A stretch of DNA of 64,000 bases from Serratia fonticola (GCF_006715025.1 NZ_VFMK01000001.1:3348001-3412000); one strand, 5' to 3'. Numbered from the stretch's first letter, positions 1 to 8,855 are shown. Notes: generated from the letters alone by a model not told the origin. Numbers and translations: made by a program.

Positions 1-788
1 CTCACGGTGGCGAAAATATCCAGATCATCTCCAAGATTGAAAACCAGGAAGGCCTGAACAACTTCGACGAAATCCTCGACGCTTCCGACGGTATCATGGT
101 GGCGCGTGGCGATCTGGGTGTTGAGATCCCGGTTGAAGAAGTTATCTTCGCGCAGAAGATGATGATCGAGAAATGTAACCGTGCACGTAAAGTGGTCATC
201 ACCGCCACCCAAATGCTGGATTCGATGATCAAAAACCCACGCCCTACCCGTGCAGAAGCCGGTGACGTGGCTAACGCCATCCTGGATGGTACCGATGCCG
301 TTATGCTGTCTGGTGAGAGCGCCAAGGGTAAATACCCGCTAGAGGCCGTTACCATTATGGCCACCATCTGCGAACGTACTGACCGCGTAATGCCAAGCCG
401 TATCGATACCCTGAACGACAGCCGTAAACTGCGTATTACCGAAGCAGTGTGCCGTGGCGCGGTTGAAACGGCCGAGAAACTGGATGCACCACTGATTGTG
501 GTTGCCACCAGCGGCGGTAAATCAGCCAAATCCGTGCGTAAATACTTCCCTAACGCCGTTATCCTGGCGCTGACCACTAACGAAATCACCGCGCGTCAGT
601 TAATTCTGAGCAAAGGCGTAGTGACCCAGATGGTCAAAGAAATCGCTTCCACAGACGACTTCTACCGCATTGGTAAAGAGGCGGCATTAGCCAGTGGTCT
701 GGCGCAGAAAGGCGACGTTGTAGTAATGGTTTCTGGTGCTCTGGTACCAAGTGGCACCACCAATACGGCTTCGGTTCACGTTCTGTAA
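1..788 (+). CDS. pykF: Pyruvate kinase I, 3' part (partial)
   Basis: Pyruvate kinase makes pyruvate and ATP from phosphoenolpyruvate and ADP, the last step of glycolysis in the cytosol. The reading frame is open from the first bases of the window and ends in TAA at 786-788, so the start lies outside. The visible part begins inside the catalytic barrel, with SKIENQEGLNNFDEI and the MVARGDLGVEIP active-site segment, followed by TATQMLDSM and the SGESAKGKYP segment. The C-terminal allosteric domain follows (IVVATSGGKSAKSVRKY). The next gene, lpp, is also the neighbour of pykF in E. coli, which supports PykF rather than PykA. A strong terminator follows directly. Confidence 0.95.
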   Translation, partial: HGGENIQIISKIENQEGLNNFDEILDASDGIMVARGDLGVEIPVEEVIFAQKMMIEKCNRARKVVITATQMLDSMIKNPRPTRAEAGDVANAILDGTDAVMLSGESAKGKYPLEAVTIMATICERTDRVMPSRIDTLNDSRKLRITEAVCRGAVETAEKLDAPLIVVATSGGKSAKSVRKYFPNAVILALTTNEITARQLILSKGVVTQMVKEIASTDDFYRIGKEAALASGLAQKGDVVVMVSGALVPSGTTNTASVHVL

Positions 789-818
789 TAATTAAACGTG
801 ACAAAAGTTCTCTGATCA

Positions 819-847
819 AACGCCGCTTAGCGGCGTTTTTTTTATCT
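819..847 (+). terminator. Rho-independent terminator of pykF
   Basis: A CGCCGC-TTAG-type hairpin with complementary GCGGCG arm lies 30 bases after the pykF stop and is followed by a run of eight or more T. It separates pykF from lpp. Confidence 0.9.
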
Positions 848-1023
848 TCCGTAAACCTTTTTCTGAAAAACGCAACCGTTAACTGCTCATTATTTAGCTA
901 ATTTCAATTAAGAGTTGTCCCATGGAATCCGGCTGTTTTCCTTCGTTTTTTTAACTATTTTGTAAAACAAGATGCAAGTTTGAGCGAACGATCAAAATAA
1001 AGCACCCTAATACAAAAAAATTA

Positions 1024-1060
1024 TTCTCTTTCGAAAAAAGTTTGTGTAATACTTGTAACG
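1024..1060 (+). promoter_or_regulatory. lpp promoter
   Basis: The sequence resembles the strong E. coli lpp promoter. TGTGTAATACT gives a -10 TAATAC at 1047-1052, and the expected first transcribed bases GCTACATGG begin at 1060. The leader then carries GAGGGT 7-8 bases before the start codon. The stretch before it (848-1023) is AT-rich and holds no gene I can see; such AT-rich upstream DNA is also found at the E. coli gene. The exact -35 is uncertain. Confidence 0.75.
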
Positions 1061-1096
1061 CTACATGGAGATTAACTCAATCTAGAGGGTGTTATA

Positions 1097-1333
1097 ATGA
1101 ATCGTACTAAACTGGTACTGGGCGCGGTAATCCTGGCTTCTACTATGCTGGCTGGTTGCTCAAGCAACGCTAAAATCGATCAACTGTCTTCTGACGTTCA
1201 GACTCTGAACGCTAAAGTTGATCAGCTGAGCAACGACGTGAACGCAATCCGTTCTGACGTTCAAGCAGCTAAAGACGACGCAGCGCGCGCTAACCAGCGT
1301 CTGGACAACCAAGCTCACGCTTACAAAAAGTAA
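1097..1333 (+). CDS. lpp: Major outer membrane (Braun) lipoprotein
   Basis: Lpp is the abundant small lipoprotein that ties the outer membrane to peptidoglycan. The 78-residue protein has a 20-residue signal peptide ending in the lipobox LAGC, so Cys21 is acylated and becomes the mature N-terminus. The mature part is a heptad-repeat coiled coil (repeating DQLS/DVQ/DVN units) that forms a trimer. The C-terminal Lys78 is the residue joined to meso-diaminopimelate by L,D-transpeptidases, one of which is encoded just downstream on the other strand. Length and sequence are nearly those of the E. coli protein. It is expressed alone, from a strong promoter to a hairpin terminator. Confidence 0.97.
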   Translation: MNRTKLVLGAVILASTMLAGCSSNAKIDQLSSDVQTLNAKVDQLSNDVNAIRSDVQAAKDDAARANQRLDNQAHAYKK

Positions 1334-1352
1334 GATAGCTTCGGTTATTGAA

Positions 1353-1383
1353 AACGGTGCACATTGTGCGCCGTTTTTTTTTA
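1353..1383 (+). terminator. Rho-independent terminator of lpp
   Basis: AACGG-GCAC / GTGC-CCGTT hairpin 20 bases after the lpp stop, followed by nine or more T. Confidence 0.88.
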
Positions 1384-1433
1384 CCCCCCGCTTTACTCCC
1401 CCTTTTCTGTTTATTTCCACACATACGTGGGGC

Positions 1434-1460
1434 AAAAAAAGGCCCGGCGAATGCCAGACC
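1434..1460 (-). terminator. Terminator of the L,D-transpeptidase gene
   Basis: Read on the minus strand, GGTCTGGC-ATTC-GCCGGGCC forms a hairpin (two G-T pairs) followed by seven T. It lies 28 bases after the stop codon of the transpeptidase gene. Confidence 0.8.
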
Positions 1461-1487
1461 TCATCATGCTTAACCATTATCCAGGGT

Positions 1488-2498
1488 TTAATTCAGCGAA
1501 GTGATAGGTGCACCGCCGGTAGTGCCTTTATTCACGCTCTGGGGTGCCATAGAGACCGCAGAAGGGTCTTGTCCTACACTGACCAGTACCGGCATGCCAG
1601 AACGTCTTACCATGGCGCTGTCGAACTCGGCCTTATCGGTTTGCTCATCAGCAGCAAACGCTTTCTGATTTTTAGAAAGCGAAATTGGCATGGTTTGCGG
1701 GTCATCGCTGTCCACTCTCGACAACGGTTGATGCACTTCCACATAGCGCTTACCATCCGGCTCGGCGGACACCTTCACCGGCTCATTGATAATCTGCACC
1801 CTGGTTCCTTTTGGCACCATATTGAACAACGCTTCAATATCATCTGGCCGTAAACGAATACACCCCGAGCTGACACGCATCCCGATACCGAAGTTGGCGT
1901 TAGTGCCGTGGATCAGATATTCACCGCGCCCCATGGCCAAACGCATGGCAAACAGACCCATCGGGTTTTCCGGCCCTGCCGGTACCACGGCGGGAAGCGT
2001 CACTCCCTGCGATTCATAGCGTTTGCGAATATTGGCCGTCGGCGTCCAGGTCGGGTTTGGGATCTTCTGGCTGACAGAGGTGACCTTCAGCGGCGTATGC
2101 ATACCGGTCTGACCGATACCGATCGGATAAACGATCACTTTATCTTCCCCTTTCGGGTAGTAATAAAGCCGCAGTTCCGCCAGATTCACCACAATACCTT
2201 CCCGTGGGGTATCCGGCAGCAGCATCTGCGATGGGATCGTCAGCGCTGTACCGGGCTTCGGCAGATAAGGATCGGTTCCCGGGTTGGCCTCCAGCATACC
2301 CAGCAGGCCAATCTTGTAATCGGCCGCAATGGCCTCCAACGAACGGCCATCGTTGGGTACGTTATAAATTGTATTCTCACCAATCAAACGGCTACCTGGC
2401 GGCGGCAGTGGGTATTCGTTCACACTGGCCGCCTGGGCGCCAGTGAGTACAGTGGCGAATAGCACGCCCATTAACGTCAACGCACGTTTCATTCTCAT
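1488..2498 (-). CDS. ldtE: Periplasmic L,D-transpeptidase (LdtE/ErfK/YbiS family)
   Basis: L,D-transpeptidases of this family form diaminopimelate-diaminopimelate crosslinks or attach Lpp to peptidoglycan. The 336-residue protein begins with a signal peptide (about residues 1-23, ending AQA). A LysM-like segment follows (about 43-93, containing SLEAIAADYKIGLLGMLEANPG in two parts). The YkuD catalytic domain (about 100-235) has the HGTNANFGIG motif and SSGCIRL, whose Cys at about residue 210 is the nucleophile. A tail of about 95 residues ends the protein. The lpp-Ldt-suf order matches E. coli ynhG (ldtE), hence the symbol. Whether this copy crosslinks peptidoglycan or attaches Lpp cannot be told from sequence alone; adjacency to lpp makes the second worth testing. 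Confidence 0.85.
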   Translation of the reverse strand: MRMKRALTLMGVLFATVLTGAQAASVNEYPLPPPGSRLIGENTIYNVPNDGRSLEAIAADYKIGLLGMLEANPGTDPYLPKPGTALTIPSQMLLPDTPREGIVVNLAELRLYYYPKGEDKVIVYPIGIGQTGMHTPLKVTSVSQKIPNPTWTPTANIRKRYESQGVTLPAVVPAGPENPMGLFAMRLAMGRGEYLIHGTNANFGIGMRVSSGCIRLRPDDIEALFNMVPKGTRVQIINEPVKVSAEPDGKRYVEVHQPLSRVDSDDPQTMPISLSKNQKAFAADEQTDKAEFDSAMVRRSGMPVLVSVGQDPSAVSMAPQSVNKGTTGGAPITSLN

Positions 2499-2725
2499 CC
2501 CTATTCTTATTACGGTTCATTGCAAGGCTATCGGTCGCTTGCCATAAGGTAAATCAGACAAATCCTCGAACAATACTAGCAAGAATGAGTTCAAAGGCAA
2601 TAAGTTGTCTAAATATCAACATGTTATAACGTAATTGAACATGCTGATTGTCAAGGGAACGTCAATGACTAACTTGCTGATATCCTGCTGGTTTAGCAGA
2701 CAAAGACGGTAAGCGTGGTGGGATT

Positions 2726-2767
2726 GTAAAGGCTCGTTGACATAGCAAGATATCAATGAGCCTTTCA
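2726..2767 (-). terminator. Possible terminator after the suf operon
   Basis: Arms AAAGGCTC (2728-2735) and GAGCCTTT (2758-2765), extended by TTGA/TCAA, form a long stem 13 bases beyond the sufE stop. The T run after it on the minus strand is short, so efficiency is uncertain. Confidence 0.5.
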
Positions 2768-2779
2768 AATTGTGACTGG

Positions 2780-3196
2780 TCAGGAAAGCTGCGCCGCTTT
2801 ACTGCGAATGGCGCGGATCATCGCATCCAACCCCTGCGAACGAGAAGGCGTGAGATGCTGGCTCAGAGCCAGTTCAGTAAAAAAGGGGCGTACGTCCAGT
2901 TCGATGATCTGCTGCGGGGTCAGTTGACGATAGACAATAAATACCACGGCCAATAATCCCTTAACAATCGCGGCATCGCTATCGCCGCGAAATTCAACCC
3001 GCCCTTCGCTGTCTTTTTGCATCACGATCCATACCTGACTTTGACAACCGGAAATCAGATTCGCCGCCAGCCGCTCGCTATCGTCCAAGGGCGGTAACTG
3101 ACTTCCCAGCTCGATCACATACAGGTACTTCTCCTCCCAATTCAGGCAGCGGGAAAAATTACGCACCAATTTATCTTTATCTGGCCAATTCGCCAT
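2780..3196 (-). CDS. sufE: Cysteine desulfuration protein SufE
   Basis: SufE accepts persulfide sulfur from the SufS desulfurase, stimulates it, and hands sulfur to the SufBCD scaffold. The start is MANWPDK at 3196, which gives 138 residues, the usual length; GGA lies just upstream within AAAGGAAACCCC. A longer in-frame extension exists but runs into sufS and has no family counterpart. The acceptor cysteine is in SGCQSQVW (Cys51). This is the last gene of sufABCDSE, 17 bases after the sufS stop. Confidence 0.95.
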   Translation of the reverse strand: MANWPDKDKLVRNFSRCLNWEEKYLYVIELGSQLPPLDDSERLAANLISGCQSQVWIVMQKDSEGRVEFRGDSDAAIVKGLLAVVFIVYRQLTPQQIIELDVRPFFTELALSQHLTPSRSQGLDAMIRAIRSKAAQLS

Positions 3197-3213
3197 GGGG
3201 TTTCCTTTCATGA

Positions 3214-4434
3214 TTAACCCAATAAGGTGTGGATCCGCTGCAACCCGGCCACCAATCGGTCCACCTCTTGTCTGGTATTGTACAATGCCAGTGAGGCACG
3301 GCACATACTTGGCACCTTGTAGAAAGCCATCAGGGGCATTGCGCAATGATGTCCGGTGCGAATGGCAATACCGTATTGGTCCAGAAAACTGCCGACATCG
3401 TAAGCATGATGCTCACCGAGGTTGAAAGCGATGACACCTGAACGTTGTGCAGGGCCATATATTTTCAGCGTTGGCACCTGCTGTAATGCTTCCAGCGCAT
3501 AGTGCATTAATGATTGTTCATAATCGTGAATCGCCTCCAGTCCAAGCGTATTCACGTAATCGATCGCGGCCCCTAAACCCATGATACCCGCCGTGTTGGG
3601 AGAACCGGCTTCGAAACGCCACGGCGGCGCTGCAAAGGTGATGCCTTCGCTCAGGCTGACCTGTTGGATCATCGCGCCACCGCCTTCCCAAGGCGGCATC
3701 TGCGCCAGCATATCCTGTTTGCCGTAAAGGATACCAATCCCGGTTGGCCCATAGAGCTTATGGCCGGAAAACACATAGAAATCACAATCGAGTGCGCGCA
3801 CATCAATGCGTTGATGCATTATCGCCTGTGCGCCGTCCACCAGCACCTTCAAGCCTGCCGCCTTTGCCAACGGTATGATTTCACTCAACGGGTTGACCGT
3901 GCCCAGAACATTGGAAACCTGCGCGATCGCCAATAGCCTGGTAGAGGCATCGATAAGATCGGATAAGCGCGCAAGATCCAGCGTACCGTCAGGCTGTAAT
4001 GGCCAGACACGCAGTTCAATACCGCGTTCCTGCGCCAGCATCTGCCAAGGCACAATATTGGCGTGGTGCTCCATTTCGGTGATGATGATACTGTCACCCG
4101 GCGACAACAGATGGCGACCAAAGCTGTTAGCGACCAGATTGATGCCTTCGGTGGTGCCTTTAACAAAGATAACCTCTTCAGCCGAAGAGGCATTGATAAA
4201 TTGCGCAACCTGCTCGCGCACCGCCTCCATCTGCTGCGTTGCCTCGGCGCTCAGCGTATGGATACCGCGGTGTACTGCGGCATAACCCTGGCGATAAAAA
4301 TCCAGTTCACGATCGATAACCGCCTGCGGTTTCTGCGCACTGGCAGCACTATCGAGATAGACCAACGGCTGCCCATTAACCTCCCGCGCCAACAGAGGAA
4401 AATCACTGCGTATCCGCGCTAATGGATAACTCAT
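3214..4434 (-). CDS. sufS: Cysteine desulfurase SufS
   Basis: SufS is a PLP-dependent desulfurase that converts cysteine to alanine and leaves a persulfide on its own active-site cysteine, for Fe-S cluster assembly under oxidative stress or iron limitation. The 406-residue protein has the PLP lysine in FSGHKLYGPTG (near residue 226) and the catalytic cysteine in RTGHHCAMP (near 364), both at the positions known for E. coli SufS. Its start overlaps the sufD stop by 4 bases (ATGA), which suggests translational coupling. Confidence 0.97.
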   Translation of the reverse strand: MSYPLARIRSDFPLLAREVNGQPLVYLDSAASAQKPQAVIDRELDFYRQGYAAVHRGIHTLSAEATQQMEAVREQVAQFINASSAEEVIFVKGTTEGINLVANSFGRHLLSPGDSIIITEMEHHANIVPWQMLAQERGIELRVWPLQPDGTLDLARLSDLIDASTRLLAIAQVSNVLGTVNPLSEIIPLAKAAGLKVLVDGAQAIMHQRIDVRALDCDFYVFSGHKLYGPTGIGILYGKQDMLAQMPPWEGGGAMIQQVSLSEGITFAAPPWRFEAGSPNTAGIMGLGAAIDYVNTLGLEAIHDYEQSLMHYALEALQQVPTLKIYGPAQRSGVIAFNLGEHHAYDVGSFLDQYGIAIRTGHHCAMPLMAFYKVPSMCRASLALYNTRQEVDRLVAGLQRIHTLLG

Positions 4435-5717
4435 GCCACCTCCCGAGGTAAACGTTCAGCGATGCGGGCCAGCACACATTCCCGTACGGCTTGATTGGCT
4501 ATCCCCTCCGTCAGTTCAGCCGCAAAGGCGAAGATAATCATCTGCTGAGCCGCATGTTTATCAATCCCACGCGATTGCAGGTAGAAAAGTTGCTCTTCGT
4601 CAATGCGACCTACGGTGGCTCCGTGGCTACATTTCACATCATCAGCATAAATTTCCAACTGTGGCTTGGTGTCCACCTCGGCCACTTTACCCAGCAGCAG
4701 ATTATGGTTAGTCATCTGTCCGTCGGTTTTAATCGCGTGTTGCGCCACTTTGATCATGCCATTAAACACCGCCCTGGCTCGATCGTTGACCACAGTTTTG
4801 TGCAACTGACGGCTTTCACAATAGCCTTTATTGTGTTCCAGATAACTCCGGGTATCGCATACCTCTTTGCCCACCGGGAGCACCAAGCTGTTGATCACCA
4901 GATTGGCCCCCTCACCGTTCAACTGCGCGCTGGTGTTATGGCGGGTCAAGCCAGCTCCCAGGAGGAAGCTGTCGCTTTTCACACGTGCATCCCGGCCAAT
5001 CACCAGATCGTTATGGGCAAAGTGATAACTGGCCTGGCTTTCAAACGCCAGTTTGCAATGGCGCAGTTGGGCGTTATCGCCCACGGCAACGGTCAGGCGC
5101 GCACCGGTAAAGTGAGCCGCCGAGTCAAGACTGACATAGTGCTCAATCACCTCTGCCTGAGCACCACGCGCAATATCCAGATGGTGACGGTGATGCAGCG
5201 TATTGACTTCACCTTCCTGCTCACGCCCACTGTTGATATGCAACAAATAGAGCGGTTTAGCCGGTACTTTTCCTGCGGCCAGGCGGATAAGAGTGATTTC
5301 AGACGCCAGGCTCTCGGTCAGATGCAGAAAAATTTCGGGTTGAACAGGCTCCGGCAGTTCTTGCAGCGCTCCCTGGGAAAAGCATTCCAACTGGTAGTCA
5401 CCCAGATCCGCATCACTCAGTTGCGGGCAGAAAAGCCCATCGACAAACACCAGGCGATACGCTTCTATTTTCAACGCTAACGCATCGCGCTGTGCGGCAG
5501 TTACCGCCCTCGCGGCAGGCGCCAGGAATTGCTGCGCCAATAAGCCTTCCAGCGGGGTATATTTCCAGTTTTCATGCTTACGCGTCGGCCAGCCAAGGCG
5601 CAGAACCTGCTGCCAATGCGCCAAAGCATGCGCAGAACGCTCGCCGCCCTGGGTTTCGAACAGGCGGTACATTTGCTGCAAAGCCGGTGAATTACTGTTG
5701 GTCGGAAAGCCAGCCAT
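4431..5717 (-). CDS. sufD: Fe-S cluster assembly protein SufD
   Basis: SufD is the partner of SufB in the SufBC2D scaffold on which new Fe-S clusters are built. The 428-residue protein has the SufBD beta-helix core; HNLLLGKVAEVDTKPQLEIY and the CSHGATVG segment are family hallmarks, with the C-terminal RGI motif near 370. The start MAGFPTNSNS lies inside the 3' end of sufC, giving a 26-base overlap, as is usual for suf operons. Confidence 0.96.
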   Translation of the reverse strand: MAGFPTNSNSPALQQMYRLFETQGGERSAHALAHWQQVLRLGWPTRKHENWKYTPLEGLLAQQFLAPAARAVTAAQRDALALKIEAYRLVFVDGLFCPQLSDADLGDYQLECFSQGALQELPEPVQPEIFLHLTESLASEITLIRLAAGKVPAKPLYLLHINSGREQEGEVNTLHHRHHLDIARGAQAEVIEHYVSLDSAAHFTGARLTVAVGDNAQLRHCKLAFESQASYHFAHNDLVIGRDARVKSDSFLLGAGLTRHNTSAQLNGEGANLVINSLVLPVGKEVCDTRSYLEHNKGYCESRQLHKTVVNDRARAVFNGMIKVAQHAIKTDGQMTNHNLLLGKVAEVDTKPQLEIYADDVKCSHGATVGRIDEEQLFYLQSRGIDKHAAQQMIIFAFAAELTEGIANQAVRECVLARIAERLPREVA

Positions 5718-6438
5718 AACCCTGCTCCTCCAACTGTTTCACCAAAGAGAAATCACCAGATTTGACGATACGCCCTTGAGAAAGAACATGAACATAGTCT
5801 GGTTTGATGTAATCCAGAATACGTTGATAGTGGGTGACGATGATAAAGGCTCGTTTACCGTCACGCAGGGAGTTAACTCCGTTAGCCACAATCTTCAGGG
5901 CATCGATATCCAGTCCGGAGTCGGTTTCATCCAGGATGCAAAGATCCGGCTCCAATGCGGCCATTTGCAGAATGTCGTTACGCTTCTTCTCACCACCGGA
6001 AAAACCGACATTCACCGAACGGGTCAACAAATCTGCGGGCATACTCAGCAGTTCAATCTTCTCTTCGATAAAGTCGGCAAAATCAAAGCGGTCTAGCGCT
6101 TCCTGCCCACGGTATTTACGTACCGCGTTCACCGATGTCTGCAGGAAGAAATGATTGCTGACGCCGGGGATCTCAACCGGATATTGGAATGCCAGGAACA
6201 CGCCCTCACCGGCCCGCGCTTCCGGATCCAGCGCCAGCAGATCTTTGCCTTTAAAAATCACATCCCCTTGCGTGACTTCATACTCTTCGCGCCCGGCCAG
6301 CGTGGCGGAAAGTGTGCTTTTACCGGAACCATTCGGCCCCATGATGGCATGCACTTCGCCTGGTTTGATCTCCAGACTCAGCCCTTTGAGGATCTCGTTT
6401 CCTTCTGCGCTGACTTTCAAATTCTTGATACTTAACAT
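5692..6438 (-). CDS. sufC: Fe-S cluster assembly ATPase SufC
   Basis: SufC is a cytosolic ABC-type ATPase that drives conformational change in the SufBC2D scaffold. The 248 residues show a Walker A (GPNGSGKST, near 34), a Q-loop, the ABC signature SGGEKKRN (near 152), a Walker B (LCILDETDSGLD) and the H-switch in VTHYQR. There are no membrane segments. The start is MLSIKNLKVS, 43 bases after the sufB stop. Confidence 0.97.
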   Translation of the reverse strand: MLSIKNLKVSAEGNEILKGLSLEIKPGEVHAIMGPNGSGKSTLSATLAGREEYEVTQGDVIFKGKDLLALDPEARAGEGVFLAFQYPVEIPGVSNHFFLQTSVNAVRKYRGQEALDRFDFADFIEEKIELLSMPADLLTRSVNVGFSGGEKKRNDILQMAALEPDLCILDETDSGLDIDALKIVANGVNSLRDGKRAFIIVTHYQRILDYIKPDYVHVLSQGRIVKSGDFSLVKQLEEQGYGWLSDQQ

Positions 6439-6481
6439 GCTGTGTCCTCGGGTCGCGCTGCTGCGCTAAGAATTCTCGTAC

Positions 6482-7984
6482 TTAACCGACGCTGTGTTCC
6501 AGGCTGATAGCCAGCAACTTCTGTGCCTCGACGGCAAATTCCAGCGGCAGTTCAGAGAACACGTCTTTACAGAAGCCATTGACGATCATCGAGATGGCAT
6601 CGTCTTCGCTGATACCGCGTTGCAGGCAATAGAACAGTTGATCATCGCCAATCTTCGACGTGGTGGCTTCGTGTTCCAACTGCGCGCTATTGTTACGTGC
6701 CTCCACATACGGGAAGGTATGCGCCCCGCTGTCTGGCCCAATCAGCATGGAGTCACACTGGGTAAAGTTACGGGCGTTTTCCGCCCCCGGCAGGATCTTC
6801 ACCAGCCCGCGATAGGTATTCTGACTATGCCCGGCAGAGATCCCTTTGGCGATGATGGTCGATTTGGTGTTCTTACCAATATGAATCATCTTGGTGCCGG
6901 TATCCGCCTGCTGGTAACCGCTGGTTAACGCGACGGAGAAAAACTCGCCGACCGAGTTATCACCTTGCAGGATCACGCTGGGGTACTTCCAGGTAATTGC
7001 AGAGCCGGTTTCCGACTGCGTCCAGGACATTTTGGAGCCAGCCCCCTCACACAGTGCGCGCTTGGTAACAAAGTTGAGAATACCGCCCTTGCTTTCGCCA
7101 CCGCCGGAAAACCAGTTTTGCACCGTTGAATACTTCACTTCGGCATCTTTATGCAGGATCACTTCCACCACGGCAGCATGCAGTTGATAACTGTCGCGCA
7201 CCGGAGCCGAGCACCCCTCGATGTAACTGACATAGCTCCCTTCATCAGCGATCAGGATGGTCCGTTCAAACTGGCCGGTTTTAGCCGCATTGATGCGGAA
7301 ATAGGTGGAAAGCTCCATTGGGCAGCGAACGCCCTTCGGCACATAGACAAAGGTGCCGTCTGAAGCCACCGCGGCGTTCAACGCAGCGAAGAAATTATCG
7401 TTATGCGGAACCACTCGCCCCAAATACTGGCGTACCAGATCCGGATGTTCCTGAATAGCTTCGCCAAACGAGCAGAAAATAACGCCACTCTCTGCCAGTT
7501 TTTCACGATAGGTTGTCGCCACGGAAACGGAGTCAAAAATGGCATCGACGGCTACCTCGCTGCCTTCCCGCACCGGGACACCCAGCTGATTGAACGCCAA
7601 TTCAACCTCGCTGGTCAGGTAGCTGTTGTTTGGCATCGCGGCACCGGGCTGTTGCTGCGCCCCAGGCTGAGAGCCGCAGGCATCGTCACAGCTGCCACAA
7701 GACGGCGCTGAGTAATAGCTGTAATCCTGATAGTTCAGCTTGTCATAGTTGGCTTTCAGCCAGTGTGGCTCCTCCATTTGCAACCAGGCACGGTATGCCT
7801 CCAGGCGGAATGCCAGCATCCATTCAGGCTCGTTGCGCTTGGCGGAAATGGCTCGCACCACGTCTTCATTGATGCCTTTGGCCAACTCATCGGTGGCCAG
7901 TTGGGTAAAGAATCCTTCCTTATAACGACCATCGCTGACCCAAGCCTGTACATCATCAGGAACTTCTACATTGCTTCGTGTCAT
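6482..7984 (-). CDS. sufB: Fe-S cluster assembly protein SufB
   Basis: SufB is the main scaffold subunit for Fe-S assembly in the SufBC2D complex. The start is placed at MTRSNVEVPDD (7984), giving 500 residues; this aligns with the usual SufB N-terminus, whereas the longer frame reaches back into sufA. Family segments include NYKEGFFTQLATDE-like GFFTQLATDELAKGI, NWFSGGGESKGGI and RNFTQCDSMLIG. The ribosome binding site is weak and the gene begins 14 bases after the sufA stop, so translation may be coupled to sufA. Confidence 0.95.
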   Translation of the reverse strand: MTRSNVEVPDDVQAWVSDGRYKEGFFTQLATDELAKGINEDVVRAISAKRNEPEWMLAFRLEAYRAWLQMEEPHWLKANYDKLNYQDYSYYSAPSCGSCDDACGSQPGAQQQPGAAMPNNSYLTSEVELAFNQLGVPVREGSEVAVDAIFDSVSVATTYREKLAESGVIFCSFGEAIQEHPDLVRQYLGRVVPHNDNFFAALNAAVASDGTFVYVPKGVRCPMELSTYFRINAAKTGQFERTILIADEGSYVSYIEGCSAPVRDSYQLHAAVVEVILHKDAEVKYSTVQNWFSGGGESKGGILNFVTKRALCEGAGSKMSWTQSETGSAITWKYPSVILQGDNSVGEFFSVALTSGYQQADTGTKMIHIGKNTKSTIIAKGISAGHSQNTYRGLVKILPGAENARNFTQCDSMLIGPDSGAHTFPYVEARNNSAQLEHEATTSKIGDDQLFYCLQRGISEDDAISMIVNGFCKDVFSELPLEFAVEAQKLLAISLEHSVG

Positions 7985-7998
7985 GTTGATTGCATCGC

Positions 7999-8370
7999 TT
8001 AAACGCCAAAGCTCTCGCCACACCCGCAGGCATTCTGGGCTTTAGGGTTATTAAATTTGAATATCTGATTCAGCCCATCACGGACAAAATCCACCGTGGT
8101 ACCATCGATAAACGGCATCGCTTTCAGCGGCACATACAGCTTCGCACCATCCCGCTCAAACAGCAGATCGTCGCTGGCAGGCTCACGGGTAAGATCCAGC
8201 ACATAGGCAAACCCCGCGCAGCCGGACTGCTTCACCCCAAGTTGCAGCCCTTTGACCTGCGGATCCTGCTGCATTAATTTGATTATCTGCTTCACGGCAC
8301 TGTCGCTGAGCGAAATACCTTGCCAGATATTGTCCTCTAACGAGAAAGTACCAACATCTTCCGTTTGCAT
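7999..8370 (-). CDS. sufA: Fe-S assembly carrier/scaffold SufA
   Basis: SufA is an A-type carrier that takes clusters from SufBCD to apoproteins. The start at MQTEDVGTFS (8370) has AGGTAGG 5 bases upstream and gives 123 residues, the usual size; a 12-residue upstream extension in the frame is not conserved. The three cluster-binding cysteines are in KQSGCAGF and ACGCGES at the C-terminus. It is the first gene of the suf operon. Confidence 0.95.
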   Translation of the reverse strand: MQTEDVGTFSLEDNIWQGISLSDSAVKQIIKLMQQDPQVKGLQLGVKQSGCAGFAYVLDLTREPASDDLLFERDGAKLYVPLKAMPFIDGTTVDFVRDGLNQIFKFNNPKAQNACGCGESFGV

Positions 8371-8425
8371 ATGGCCTACCTCACACTCGTGTTTCACCAC
8401 AGCCAATCTGGGTGTCTTATATGTT

Positions 8426-8444
8426 AGTGATAACTATTATCACT
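8426..8444. promoter_or_regulatory. Fur-box-like palindrome in front of suf
   Basis: AGTGATAACTATTATCACT is a perfect inverted repeat with a 3-base centre. Its core TGATAACTATTATCA (8428-8442) differs at one base from the 7-1-7 Fur motif TGATAATnATTATCA. It lies 56-74 bases upstream of the sufA start, where Fur represses suf in E. coli. On the minus strand a poor -10 (TATAAG) lies just downstream, so the promoter itself is not well defined. IscR and OxyR sites, known at the E. coli promoter, could not be recognised by eye. Confidence 0.65.
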
Positions 8445-8790
8445 TCAACCGTTTGTTTTGCGGGGGTATCTGCCAGAAACACGGATTTTCGCTCCGCCGT
8501 GCGGCAAGCTTATGGGACATCCGTTTTGCCCAGCACGGAAAAGTCTCAGAAAATTGTTTTTATCCACATGAATTTATTAGATTTCATGCGCTACCGTATC
8601 GCTCACCCCTGTCGCCCCGGTCACGTTACACTGCCGGATGAATTATCGGTTTTAAACATATATAGAAAATACCTATTTCTGCATTTTGTCTGTCTTAAAA
8701 ATGCGCTCCACTGCATTAAGTTTAGTCGTTACTGCATTTTTGGCCTGTTGATGCGCCAATGCCTCACCGCAGTAAAAACGCAATCGAATA
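8445..8790. other. Intergenic region between divergent suf and the Fur-boxed gene
   Basis: About 350 bases with no convincing reading frame. By analogy with E. coli it should carry activator sites for suf (OxyR, IHF, IscR), but I cannot identify one confidently. The right half is AT-rich. Confidence 0.4.
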
Positions 8791-8832
8791 TTGATCATTT
8801 CGCTCACTACAAATATGATAATGATTATCATT
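8791..8832 (+). promoter_or_regulatory. Sigma70 promoter overlapped by a perfect Fur box
   Basis: A -35 TTGATC (8791-8796) and a -10 TATGAT (8814-8819) are separated by exactly 17 bases. TGATAATGATTATCA (8816-8830) is a perfect 7-1-7 Fur operator that covers the -10 and the expected start point near 8826. This geometry predicts iron-dependent repression of the gene at 8856. Confidence 0.8.
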
Positions 8833-8855
8833 AAGCTTTGATTGAGCGTGGACAT

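Noticed and set aside
4491..5480. A long open frame (329 residues) antisense to sufD.
   Set aside because: It lies entirely opposite sufD, a well-conserved gene, and its translation resembles no family; it is a shadow of sufD codon use.
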